From Muribaculaceae bacterium (GTDB taxonomy: Bacteria > Bacteroidota > Bacteroidia > Bacteroidales > Muribaculaceae): DNA of 64,000 nt. The notes under the pieces are model-generated. The model did not search any database. It had not been told where the DNA came from and saw only the letters and a list, made by a program, of their open reading frames with translations. The number at the start of each line of letters is the position of its first letter. Position 1 is the first letter of the stretch. Of the stretch, positions 1-7,302 are shown piece after piece. The position numbers and the translations under genes are program-made. The stretch is taken from assembly GCA_017427945.1 (NCBI GenBank), contig JAFRRT010000038.1, forward strand, positions 1 through 64,000. Reading direction: 5' to 3'.

Positions 1-1
1 C

Positions 2-127
2 TATGCTAAGGATTATCAGGGATTCTTCACGAGAATCATCAGTAAAGTGAGCGCCTTTACTGTTTCACAATACATCAACAAGATTAATCACAAGCCCATC
101 GGCAGGATCAAGTATGCGCTCGCTTAA
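2..127 (+). pseudogene. C-terminal end of a DDE transposase (window-edge fragment)
   Basis: An open frame entering from the left edge codes for 41 residues and ends with TAA at 125-127. The peptide is basic and ends in GRIKYALA, preceded by FFTRIISK and QYINKIN. This pattern reminds me of the C-termini of IS982-like or related DDE transposases in Bacteroidales, but the family assignment is from memory of the pattern. No terminal inverted repeat is obvious in the 33 bases before the next gene. It may be the tail of an intact element lying outside the window or a remnant. Confidence 0.4.
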
Positions 128-160
128 TCCCGCCAACGGGTGTTAAATGTATGTAATTTA

Positions 161-946
161 CTACTTGAGTTTTTCTAGCAATTTGGTGGCCCGGTTCACC
201 AATTCCTCAACTGTGCCATGGTCGATGAGTTCATTCAACTCCTTGATAGCACTTTCCTTCTCTCCCGCTTTGAGATAAGCCAGGGCTTTGTACCAATGTG
301 TGCAGTCCTCATAGTTTGATTGCGTCTCTTTCACGGCGTCCTCGTCAGCGGCACCCTTTGGCTCATCTTTTGCAATCGGCCACGCTATTTTGTCGATGTC
401 TTCAACCACGGCCATCATGTCTTTACTGTCGTTCCGCTGGAGTTGTTTTCTGATATCGGCAAAAGCATCTGGCTCGGAATCAAAAGGCGTGTTATATTCA
501 TTGGCAATGTCGGCAAGTGTAGGCTCGGCTGGAGTCTTTGTTACATTGCTTTTCACTTTCTTAGTTTTTTCAGCCTGTGCCATGGGAGGCGTTTTAATGT
601 TGCGGGTGGGGTACAGTTCGTGTATTCCCACTGCAAGAGCCACAAGCGCGGCAATTCCAGCGGCCCAATGCATCAATGATTTAAATGGTTTACGGCCCTG
701 GGCGGCTTTCTTGAACTGTCGTTCATCCATTTGTTTGATGGTATCAAGTTGTGCTTGGCCTTCACGACGCATGCCTTCTTTAGCAATGCCTTGGACGAGC
801 ATGGAAGTAGTCACCAAACGCTCACGCAGTTCCTGGTTATTATCTACATCCTGTTCAAAAACCAAACGTTCGTCATCGGTCATCTGGTTACGCAGGTAGC
901 GGTCGATGCGCTCGTCATATTCAATATATCTTTCTTCTCTTGTCAT
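161..946 (-). CDS. Membrane-anchored anti-sigma-like protein with C-terminal TPR-like region
   Basis: 261 residues starting at the ATG that overlaps the stop of the sigma gene (ATGA, 943-946), so the two are almost certainly co-translated. Residues 1-85 are charged and resemble the cytoplasmic part of Bacteroidetes anti-sigma factors (D..I.RYL...M..DE...FE). A single hydrophobic segment lies at about 91-109, followed by a Pro/Lys-rich linker and an acidic periplasmic part. The last 45 residues (WYKALAYL, SAIKELNELI) look like one TPR-type helical pair. Inferred role: it sequesters the upstream sigma factor at the membrane until an envelope signal arrives. No zinc-binding HxxxCxxC motif is visible, so it is not a canonical ZAS anti-sigma. 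Function is inferred mainly from the gene pair. Confidence 0.65.
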   Translation of the reverse strand: MTREERYIEYDERIDRYLRNQMTDDERLVFEQDVDNNQELRERLVTTSMLVQGIAKEGMRREGQAQLDTIKQMDERQFKKAAQGRKPFKSLMHWAAGIAALVALAVGIHELYPTRNIKTPPMAQAEKTKKVKSNVTKTPAEPTLADIANEYNTPFDSEPDAFADIRKQLQRNDSKDMMAVVEDIDKIAWPIAKDEPKGAADEDAVKETQSNYEDCTHWYKALAYLKAGEKESAIKELNELIDHGTVEELVNRATKLLEKLK

Positions 947-1542
947 GATCTTAATTGATTGCGGATTTCTTCCATTGCTGTTTTTAATTTGGTCATACAA
1001 CGACTTTTCTGCGATTTGGCCACATCTTTTCCCGAGTAATTCAGCTCTTCGGCGATTTCTTTCATTGTCTTGCCCTCCCAGTAGTAGGCCCAAAGGATGC
1101 TTCTGCAGGGTTCGGTCATATGCTCGACAATATCAAGAACTGCATTCTGGAGTTGTGCACTCTCTGTGTCGTTCTCCGTGTCATGCCATCTGCTGACGGC
1201 CTCTCGGGCTCTTGCGATAGCTACTGGATCTGGAACGTCATCTTCATCCTGAGAAAAAGGCATGGCGGTTGCGATTGTAGACTGTTTGCTTTTTTTCTTT
1301 TTGGCGATATTTTTTACAAAGCCAATGACCAAGGTGGACAGGTTACTGGTCAGCTCGGTCAGGGTGCCCTCGTGGACTCTGTTGTACATAGTCATCATCG
1401 CTTCCTGAACCAAGTCCTCACATTCGTCATTTGAGGCCCAGTCTGAGTAATGATTCAGTGCAAAACGCAACGCCTTGTCTCGTGCGTCACTGAGGAATTT
1501 GTCATCTATTATAAACGGTACTACAGGCATTGTTGTAATCAT
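943..1542 (-). CDS. ECF-type RNA polymerase sigma factor
   Basis: 199 residues. A sigma-70 region 2-like helix lies at about 38-58 (ECEDLVQEAMMTMYNRV). A lysine-rich stretch (KKKKSK) and an acidic linker follow. A region 4 helix-turn-helix sits at about 140-190 (PCRSILWAYYWEGKTMKEIAEEL then SQKSRCMTKL), which would contact the -35-type promoter element. It should direct core polymerase to a small envelope-related regulon and is paired with the downstream anti-sigma-like gene. The promoter at 1553-1584 places the transcript start only a few bases before this ATG; Met5 (1530) is an alternative start with a more normal leader. The linker between regions 2 and 4 is longer than in many ECFs. Confidence 0.85.
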   Translation of the reverse strand: MITTMPVVPFIIDDKFLSDARDKALRFALNHYSDWASNDECEDLVQEAMMTMYNRVHEGTLTELTSNLSTLVIGFVKNIAKKKKSKQSTIATAMPFSQDEDDVPDPVAIARAREAVSRWHDTENDTESAQLQNAVLDIVEHMTEPCRSILWAYYWEGKTMKEIAEELNYSGKDVAKSQKSRCMTKLKTAMEEIRNQLRS

Positions 1543-1552
1543 TTGTCGATGA

Positions 1553-1584
1553 CAAAAGTAGCACTATTTTTGACTCGTTGCAAA
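1553..1584 (-). promoter_or_regulatory. Bacteroidetes-type promoter of the sigma/anti-sigma operon
   Basis: Read on the minus strand: TTTG (1584-1581), 20-base spacer, TACTTTTG (1560-1553). This matches TTTG/TAnnTTTG. The G of the -7 box is 10 bases from the annotated ATG, giving a very short leader. Confidence 0.65.
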
Positions 1585-1712
1585 TTTGAGTTGCTATTGT
1601 TGTTTTGTCTTTTTGAGGTTTATGCCAAGAATATCGAAAAGGTAAACATGAAGAATTTTTTTTTGTGATGTTTTTTTATTTGGCGGCAAAAGTAGATTGG
1701 GATGGTTTTTCT

Positions 1713-1743
1713 TTTGATGCATGGGATTTTTTGATTATTTTTG
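1713..1743 (+). promoter_or_regulatory. Bacteroidetes-type promoter of the dockerin protein gene
   Basis: TTTG (1713-1716), 19-base spacer, TATTTTTG (1736-1743), about 88 bases upstream of the ATG at 1832. It is an exact match to the TTTG/TAnnTTTG consensus. The rest of the 289-base gap between the divergent genes shows only the opposing sigma promoter. Confidence 0.65.
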
Positions 1744-1831
1744 CGTCATCATAACCGATGCGAAAATGGGACATTCTGTGCTCATCAACAATAAAGAATT
1801 TACTTAGTTTAACCCTTAAATAATTGAAGTG

Positions 1832-2719
1832 ATGAAAAAGTTCTACATGATTCTTGCAGTCCTTGCTGCAGTGACAATGACGGCCCATGCCGAGTTTTAT
1901 GGCTGGATTGAGGTGGGCGACTTTTACAACCCCACCCAGACTTACAACGGCTCCTACTTTGATATGGCACCGACCAATTTCTATTTGGCTCATACCGGTG
2001 CCCAGATGATTTACACGCCCGACCTGCTGACCGGCATGAAAGGCAAGGAGGGTATTCAAATCGAGTACTTTAATTTCATGTTCCACGGTGAATCGTACGA
2101 AGAGATTATCCGCAATGTCAAGGTTTATCTTCAGGAGACCGATGCCACCGAGTTTGCCGTCAATGAAAATGGCGTGAAGCAATTCTTCGACTTGGGCGAA
2201 CTTGTCGCCGAGGGCCAGTATGACATTGAGTTGATTGAGTTCTATGGCGAGGACCAGGGGCTGGCCATAGAGATTGAGGAACCGTTTACCTTGACGCTGG
2301 GCAAGAGCCTGCTGGTGACCATCGTCTTTGACGCTGAGGATGACGACAACTGCACGATGGGCAGCGACTACGCACCGTTCTATACCTCGGGCATCCGTGG
2401 CAAGGCGATGACCTACACTAACAACTGGACGAGCTTTGTGGATTATGCAATGGGCCCGAATTTCCCCAACGCCACCGCCATACTGGGTTGCGGCACCAAC
2501 GTTGAACTGCCTGTTACCGAGATAGGTTACAGCTATGTGCGGATGCGGGGCGACGTGAACAATGACGGCAACATCAACATTGCTGACGTGACGACGCTCA
2601 TCGACATGCTGCTGGGCTCTGACGTCGGTTTTGCAGTGAATGCCGATGTCAACGCCGATAACAACGTTAACATCGCCGACGTGACGACACTCATCGACAT
2701 GCTGCTGAGCAACAATTAA
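1832..2719 (+). CDS. Secreted protein with C-terminal dockerin-like domain
   Basis: 295 residues from the ATG at 1832; a GTG three bases earlier is in frame but less likely. Residues 1-20 form a signal peptide ending in AHA. Residues 21-230 are an acidic, beta-rich region rich in Tyr, Phe and Asn that I do not recognise. Residues 233-295 hold two dockerin-like calcium loops (DVNNDGNINIADV and DVNADNNVNIADV), each followed by TTLIDMLL. Dockerins classically bind cohesins, but Bacteroidales genomes carry them on many secreted proteins of unknown partner. The gene is monocistronic, between its own promoter and a strong hairpin terminator. Likely extracellular or surface-located; the molecular role is unknown. 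Confidence 0.8.
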   Translation: MKKFYMILAVLAAVTMTAHAEFYGWIEVGDFYNPTQTYNGSYFDMAPTNFYLAHTGAQMIYTPDLLTGMKGKEGIQIEYFNFMFHGESYEEIIRNVKVYLQETDATEFAVNENGVKQFFDLGELVAEGQYDIELIEFYGEDQGLAIEIEEPFTLTLGKSLLVTIVFDAEDDDNCTMGSDYAPFYTSGIRGKAMTYTNNWTSFVDYAMGPNFPNATAILGCGTNVELPVTEIGYSYVRMRGDVNNDGNINIADVTTLIDMLLGSDVGFAVNADVNADNNVNIADVTTLIDMLLSNN

Positions 2720-2750
2720 CAGGCTAACACTGTTTAAGCATCCTATACGA

Positions 2751-2795
2751 CCATATCCCTCGTGCCCATCATCGGTGTGAGGGATATGGTTTTTA
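2751..2795 (+). terminator. Rho-independent terminator
   Basis: 11-base arms (CCATATCCCTC / GAGGGATATGG) flank a short loop and are followed by TTTTTAT, 30 bases after the dockerin gene stop. Confidence 0.8.
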
Positions 2796-2824
2796 TCGAC
2801 TTGCGGGAAATGGTGGGGTAAGGA

Positions 2825-2856
2825 TTTGTGGGGGCGGCTTTTTTGTTGTACTTTAG
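2825..2856 (+). promoter_or_regulatory. Promoter of the acyltransferase gene
   Basis: TTTG (2825-2828), 20-base spacer, TACTTTAG (2849-2856), one mismatch to TAnnTTTG. It lies 8 bases before the ATG at 2865, so the leader would be very short. Confidence 0.5.
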
Positions 2857-2864
2857 CGGGCGAA

Positions 2865-3818
2865 ATGAAGAAATTCTTTAACAACATAGCGTTTTGGGTG
2901 CTTTACGGCACATGGTACGGGCTGTCGCTGCTGCCGATGTGGATACACTATCTGTTCAGCGACGTGCTGTTTGTGTTTGTCGCTTATGTGTTGCGGTACC
3001 GCCATCGCGTGATAGACAAGAACCTGAGCACCGCCTATCCCGACAAAAGCGAGAAAGAGGTGAAAAAGCTGCGGACGCAGTTCTACCGCCACTTCTGCGA
3101 CATCTTGGTCGAGACGGTGAAGTACACGTCCATCACCGATAAGAACATCATGCGCCGCATGACGTTTGCGGGAGCCGACAAGGTGGCCGAGATTCTCAAC
3201 AGCGGCCAGTCTATCGCGCTGCTGCTGGGACACTACGGCAACTGGGAATGGGTGTCCTCGCTCGTGTTGTGGGTGCGTCCGCTGATTACCAACAATACTG
3301 TCATGGGACAGATTTACCATCCGCTTGAGAACGAGGTCATCAACCGCGTTGTGCTGAAGGCTCGCGACCGTATGAAATCGGACAGCGTGGCAATGAAGGA
3401 GACGCTGCGATGGATTATCGGCAACAAGCGTGAGGGCCGCCCCACGATACTGGGGTACATCAACGACCAGGTGCCTAAGTGGGAGAACATCCACCACTGG
3501 CTCACCTTCCTTAATCATCCCGATACTCCTGTGTTCACCGGCATCGAGAGAATCGTGCACTCCCAAAACCAAGCCGTAGTCTATGTAGATGTCAAGCACG
3601 TGGGACGCGGACGCTATGAATGCGAGTTCCAGGTCATCACGCGCGACCCGTCCACAATGGGCGAGTTTGAGTTGACCGACATCTACTTCAAGTGCATGGA
3701 GCAGACCATCAACCGTGCACCGCAGTACTGGCTGTGGAGCCATAACCGATGGAAACGCACGCGCGAGGAGTTTGACCGCCGTTTCAAGGTCGTGAACGGC
3801 AGGGTAGTGGAGAAGTAG
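2865..3818 (+). CDS. Lipid A biosynthesis acyltransferase (LpxL/HtrB-like)
   Basis: 317 residues from the ATG at 2865; the frame extends upstream without a better start. The family adds a secondary acyl chain to the lipid A precursor at the inner face of the cytoplasmic membrane. An N-terminal hydrophobic segment (about 7-45) acts as anchor. The catalytic HxxxxE motif is visible as His123 to Glu128 (HYGNWE), and the substrate-binding region YINDQVPKWEN lies further on. Length is typical for the family. The enzyme could instead acylate another lipid such as an aminolipid, since Bacteroidetes have several homologues. Transcribed alone between a terminator on the left and the aminotransferase promoter on the right. 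Confidence 0.85.
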   Translation: MKKFFNNIAFWVLYGTWYGLSLLPMWIHYLFSDVLFVFVAYVLRYRHRVIDKNLSTAYPDKSEKEVKKLRTQFYRHFCDILVETVKYTSITDKNIMRRMTFAGADKVAEILNSGQSIALLLGHYGNWEWVSSLVLWVRPLITNNTVMGQIYHPLENEVINRVVLKARDRMKSDSVAMKETLRWIIGNKREGRPTILGYINDQVPKWENIHHWLTFLNHPDTPVFTGIERIVHSQNQAVVYVDVKHVGRGRYECEFQVITRDPSTMGEFELTDIYFKCMEQTINRAPQYWLWSHNRWKRTREEFDRRFKVVNGRVVEK

Positions 3819-3862
3819 GCTTTAGGAGTTTGATTTTTGACTTAAACAAAAAAACTAAAGGT

Positions 3863-3884
3863 TAAAAGCTAAAAGCTAAAAGCT
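3863..3884 (+). repeat. Short heptamer tandem repeat
   Basis: Three exact copies of TAAAAGC plus one T, in the AT-rich leader region before the aminotransferase -7 box. Possibly a slippage-prone tract or part of an AT-rich upstream element. Confidence 0.5.
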
Positions 3885-3891
3885 TTTTTAC

Positions 3892-3899
3892 TACCTTTG
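3892..3899 (+). promoter_or_regulatory. -7 box of the aminotransferase promoter
   Basis: TACCTTTG matches TAnnTTTG, 51 bases before the ATG at 3951. No TTTG is found at the expected -33 distance, so only half of the consensus is supported. Confidence 0.45.
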
Positions 3900-3950
3900 C
3901 CAATCAATTAGACTAATTAACTCACATCTTAATATTTTAACTCACAAATC

Positions 3951-5144
3951 ATGAACCGATTATCGGACCGAATCAACGCACTGGCACCGAGTGCCACCCT
4001 TGCCATGTCACAAAAGAGCAGCGAGCTGCGTGCTCAAGGCGTGGACGTCATCAACCTCTCGGTAGGAGAACCCGACTTCTTCACTCCCGACCACATCAAG
4101 GCTGCCGCCAAGAAGGCCGTTGACGACAACTTCTCGTTCTATTCTCCCGTGCCCGGATATCTCTCGCTGCTTCAAGCAGTCAGTGATAAACTGCGTCGCG
4201 AGAACGGACTCAATTACACGACCGACCAGATTGTCATCGGTAATGGTGCCAAGCATGAGCTTTGCAATGCTATCATGGCGCTTGTCAACCCTGGCGACGA
4301 GGTGATTATTCCCACCCCCGCATGGGTTAGCTATGTGCAGATGGTGAATCTGGCCGGTGGTAAGAGCGTGTTGCTGCCCTCGAGCATGGAGAAGAACTTC
4401 AAGGTGACTGCCGCCGATCTGGAAGCCGTCATGACCGACAAGACGCGTCTCATCATCGTGTGCTCGCCCAGTAACCCCAGCGGTGCCATCTATAACCATG
4501 AGGAACTCAAGGCAATCGCCGAAATGCTTACCCGTCATCCTGATGTGATGGTCATTGCCGACGAGATTTATGAGCACATCAACTATGTGGGCCGTCATGA
4601 GTCGCTGGCTCAGTTTGAGGCCATCAAGGACCAGGTGGTTATCGTCAATGGTGTGTCCAAGTCCTATGCCATGACCGGTTACCGCATCGGTTACATCGCT
4701 GCTCCCTTGTGGGTTGCCAAGGCCGTGACCAAGATGCAGGGCCAATATACCAGCGGCGTTTCGTCGATTGCCCAGAAGGCTGCCGAGGCTGCCTATAACG
4801 GTCCTCAGGATTGCGTCGAGGAGATGCGTATCGCCTTCCAGCGTCGCCGTGACCTTATCGTGGGTCTGCTGCAACAGATTCCCGGCTTAGAACTGAACAT
4901 GCCCGATGGTGCCTTCTATGCCTTCCCCAGGGTAGAACACTATTATGGCAAGCGCTACGGCGACACCGTCATCAACGATGACAATGACCTAGCACTCTAC
5001 TTGCTCAACGAGGCTCATGTCGCCACGGTTGCCGGTAGCGCCTTCTGCTGCCCGGGCTACATCCGCTTGAGCTACGCCACCAGCGACGAGAACCTGTGCG
5101 AAGCCGCCAAACGCATCGCCGAGGCCCTCGCAAAGCTCTCCTGA
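3951..5144 (+). CDS. Pyridoxal phosphate aminotransferase class I (aspartate aminotransferase type)
   Basis: 397 residues, full length for the Igamma subgroup of aspartate aminotransferases. It transfers the amino group of aspartate (or another amino acid) to 2-oxoglutarate. Visible signatures: SVGEPDFFTP at 37-46, SNPSG at 174-178 contacting PLP, Asp204/Tyr207 in ADEIYEHI, and the Schiff-base lysine Lys237 in SKSYAMTGYRIGY. A C-terminal Arg in the YIRLSY segment would bind the substrate carboxylate. Monocistronic, with a shared hairpin terminator facing the convergent pdxB. Exact substrate (Asp, aromatic or prephenate) cannot be fixed from sequence alone. Confidence 0.88.
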   Translation: MNRLSDRINALAPSATLAMSQKSSELRAQGVDVINLSVGEPDFFTPDHIKAAAKKAVDDNFSFYSPVPGYLSLLQAVSDKLRRENGLNYTTDQIVIGNGAKHELCNAIMALVNPGDEVIIPTPAWVSYVQMVNLAGGKSVLLPSSMEKNFKVTAADLEAVMTDKTRLIIVCSPSNPSGAIYNHEELKAIAEMLTRHPDVMVIADEIYEHINYVGRHESLAQFEAIKDQVVIVNGVSKSYAMTGYRIGYIAAPLWVAKAVTKMQGQYTSGVSSIAQKAAEAAYNGPQDCVEEMRIAFQRRRDLIVGLLQQIPGLELNMPDGAFYAFPRVEHYYGKRYGDTVINDDNDLALYLLNEAHVATVAGSAFCCPGYIRLSYATSDENLCEAAKRIAEALAKLS

Positions 5145-5199
5145 TGTGAGGCTTTAGGTCTCGAGTGAGATCTCAGAGATTGATTTCTTTTAATTCGAC

Positions 5200-5243
5200 A
5201 ATAATTAAGGAGACGCAATACCTTGCGTCTCCTTAATATTATT
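5200..5243. terminator. Bidirectional terminator between convergent genes
   Basis: Long perfect hairpin: AATTAAGGAGACGCAA paired with TTGCGTCTCCTTAATT-like arm, AT-rich on both outer flanks, so it can serve the aminotransferase gene and the convergent pdxB operon. Confidence 0.8.
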
Positions 5244-5252
5244 TCCTAACCC

Positions 5253-6260
5253 CTAACTCCTGTATTCCAACCGGTGGGGGTAGTTGTTGCGTTGGGATTC
5301 GAAGTCGGTGGGGTTGGTTTTCAGGCGGGTGGTGTCTGCAAGGATGTCGTAGCTGGCGGCGATGCCGTAGAGGGTTACCTGTGCCGCGCCTGTGGCGGGG
5401 CTGTCGATTGTCGGGATGGGGATGTTCCAGCCGAAGTGTTCGTTGAGGGCTTTTAACATCATGGCAGTGCCTCGCAGCTTGCCCTCGCGGCTGTAGCCCG
5501 CGATGTGGGGCGTCGCGACAATGGCTTTTTCCAGTAAAGGTAGGGAGATGTTGGGCTCGTTCTCCCAGCAGTCGAGGGCTATGTCGCCATGCCAACTAAG
5601 CAGGGCGGCATTGTCGGCAACGGCTCCGCGGGAGGCATTGAGCAGCAGTCGGCAACGCATCAGGCCATCAAGAAAAGCCTGGTTGCACAGGTGCCAGGTA
5701 GGCCACTGGCCGTCACGGGTGAGCGGTGTGTGGAAAGTGATGATGTCGCAACGATGCTGCAACTCCTCGAGCGAGGAGAAAATGTCATCAAAAGAGCTGT
5801 CCCTATTTTCCCGGGGCGGGTCATTGAGGAGGGCTGTGAAGCCCAGTTGTGAAGTCCAGCGGGCAACGATGGAGCCGATGTGTCCCACGCCGACGATGCC
5901 TAGGGTAAGGCCATCGGGTGAGGAGATATTCTGCTGACGCATCCAAGCAGCAATAGCACAGAATACCCATTGTGCCACGGCAGGGGCATTACAGCCGGGG
6001 GCGTTGCGCACGGTGATGCCGTGGCTGGAACAGTAGTCGAGGTCTATGTGGTCGGTGCCGATGGTCGCCGAGCCGATGAACTGCACACGGCTGCCGTCGA
6101 GCAGGGCGGCATTGCAGCGCGTGCGAGTGCGCACAATGAGCGCATCGGCGTCACGCACGGCCACAGCCGTGATATCGCCTGGCTCTAAATAATCGACCCG
6201 TGCGAAAGGCTCGATTAGTCCTTGGATGTGCGGGATATGGCTATCAACAACGACTCTCAC
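5253..6260 (-). CDS. pdxB: Erythronate-4-phosphate dehydrogenase
   Basis: 335 residues. It oxidises 4-phosphoerythronate in the DXP-dependent route to pyridoxal 5'-phosphate. The N-terminus (VVVDSHIPHI) and SATIGTDHIDLDY are characteristic of PdxB rather than of SerA. The NAD-binding GVGHIG lies at 124-129. The catalytic set of D-2-hydroxyacid dehydrogenases is present: Arg211 (NASRGAV), Glu235 (CWENEP) and His252 (TPHIAGYS). It is slightly shorter than E. coli PdxB because the C-terminal dimerisation domain is reduced, as usual in Bacteroidetes. It overlaps the upstream membrane-protein gene by four bases (ATGA), so they form an operon. Confidence 0.9.
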   Translation of the reverse strand: MRVVVDSHIPHIQGLIEPFARVDYLEPGDITAVAVRDADALIVRTRTRCNAALLDGSRVQFIGSATIGTDHIDLDYCSSHGITVRNAPGCNAPAVAQWVFCAIAAWMRQQNISSPDGLTLGIVGVGHIGSIVARWTSQLGFTALLNDPPRENRDSSFDDIFSSLEELQHRCDIITFHTPLTRDGQWPTWHLCNQAFLDGLMRCRLLLNASRGAVADNAALLSWHGDIALDCWENEPNISLPLLEKAIVATPHIAGYSREGKLRGTAMMLKALNEHFGWNIPIPTIDSPATGAAQVTLYGIAASYDILADTTRLKTNPTDFESQRNNYPHRLEYRS

Positions 6261-7234
6261 GGCCTTACTAGATTAACTGCCGCCACAGCGATGCAGGCGA
6301 CAACAAACAATATCATGAACACATAGCGGTGACCAAAGGAAGAACGCAAGGTGTGGGCCTGAGCCACTTGTAGCGCCACCAACAGGTTAAGCAGCGGCAG
6401 GAATACCGCTAGGTCATGGTAATCCACTCCCAAGGCGATGACCGTTATCACGAGCAAAACCATCAGGAAGATGTTATAGACACGCGTCTGCACCCTGTAT
6501 TTGAGGATGGTGAACAGATTCATTACTGCCAGAGTGATGCCTCCAACCGCTGTCGCTGCCGCTATCGCGAGCGGTAAATCCACATGGGCTTTTCCCAGCA
6601 GGTGCCACTGTGGGAGCGCAATGTCAAAGGGGTTGATGATGCCCAAGCCAAGGACAATCCAGAAAGGTGTCAGCAGGCCTAAAAGCATCGCTATGATGTC
6701 TTTGGCATCCAGCGCCCGCATGTTGGCAAAGCCGATGATATATGCCGGGATGAGCATCAGGAAACCGTAATGGAACATGGCACCCGTTGCTGCCAGGGCA
6801 AAAACGAGGAAGATGCTGCGCTGTGCATGCCTGTCCTGGAACGAGGCGAACAACGGCATCATTGTCACCGCGGTAATCAAACACATCACTGTGCCCATGT
6901 TGAACGAGACAAGCGCCGCAGGCGTTGCCATCATGAGCAGGAAGAATGCCGAGGCAAACAGGCGCGTCATCGTGCGCACAAAGGTAAAGACCTTGTTCAG
7001 TGCGAGCATGATGAATCCTGACGCTAACAGGCAAATCACGTTGACGGTTGCCGACAGCACCTTGTCGCCGATGAGCGGTGTCTCCAACGAGAAGAGCAGC
7101 CCGTTGCCCTTGTCGGCAAGAGGCTTCACGCCAAACGACATAGCAAGAGCAGCAACGGCCACAAGCATGACAGTGCACAGCACCATGAATGACCGCCCAT
7201 TGAAATACTCGTTGATGTGTTCGCGCGTAGTCAT
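6257..7234 (-). CDS. Polytopic integral membrane protein, unknown function
   Basis: 325 residues, very hydrophobic, with about nine to ten predicted membrane helices spread over the whole length (for example near 17-35, 60-80, 88-106, 110-128, 138-160, 178-200, 218-240, 250-270, 275-295 and 303-322). No catalytic motif is recognisable. The composition and size resemble uncharacterised Bacteroidetes membrane proteins, perhaps of the DUF6427 type, but I cannot confirm this. It is translationally coupled to pdxB by an ATGA overlap, which suggests shared expression rather than a shared pathway. The 68-base gap from the upstream methyltransferase gene has no clear terminator. Confidence 0.7.
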   Translation of the reverse strand: MTTREHINEYFNGRSFMVLCTVMLVAVAALAMSFGVKPLADKGNGLLFSLETPLIGDKVLSATVNVICLLASGFIMLALNKVFTFVRTMTRLFASAFFLLMMATPAALVSFNMGTVMCLITAVTMMPLFASFQDRHAQRSIFLVFALAATGAMFHYGFLMLIPAYIIGFANMRALDAKDIIAMLLGLLTPFWIVLGLGIINPFDIALPQWHLLGKAHVDLPLAIAAATAVGGITLAVMNLFTILKYRVQTRVYNIFLMVLLVITVIALGVDYHDLAVFLPLLNLLVALQVAQAHTLRSSFGHRYVFMILFVVACIAVAAVNLVRP

Positions 7235-7302
7235 TATTTGGCGTTAGGCATTAGGCATCAGTTGCTCTGACTGCTAATGACTAATTTCTAAAAAGCTTAA
7301 TG

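Noticed and set aside
1676-2887. Long minus-strand open frame opposite the dockerin protein gene
   Set aside because: It mirrors the codon pattern of the plus-strand gene, crosses a terminator and a promoter, and its translation is rich in His/Val without domain features.
3863-3884. Heptamer tandem repeat as a phase-variation tract
   Set aside because: Only three copies, noncoding, and lying before the -7 box; too few repeats to argue for switching.
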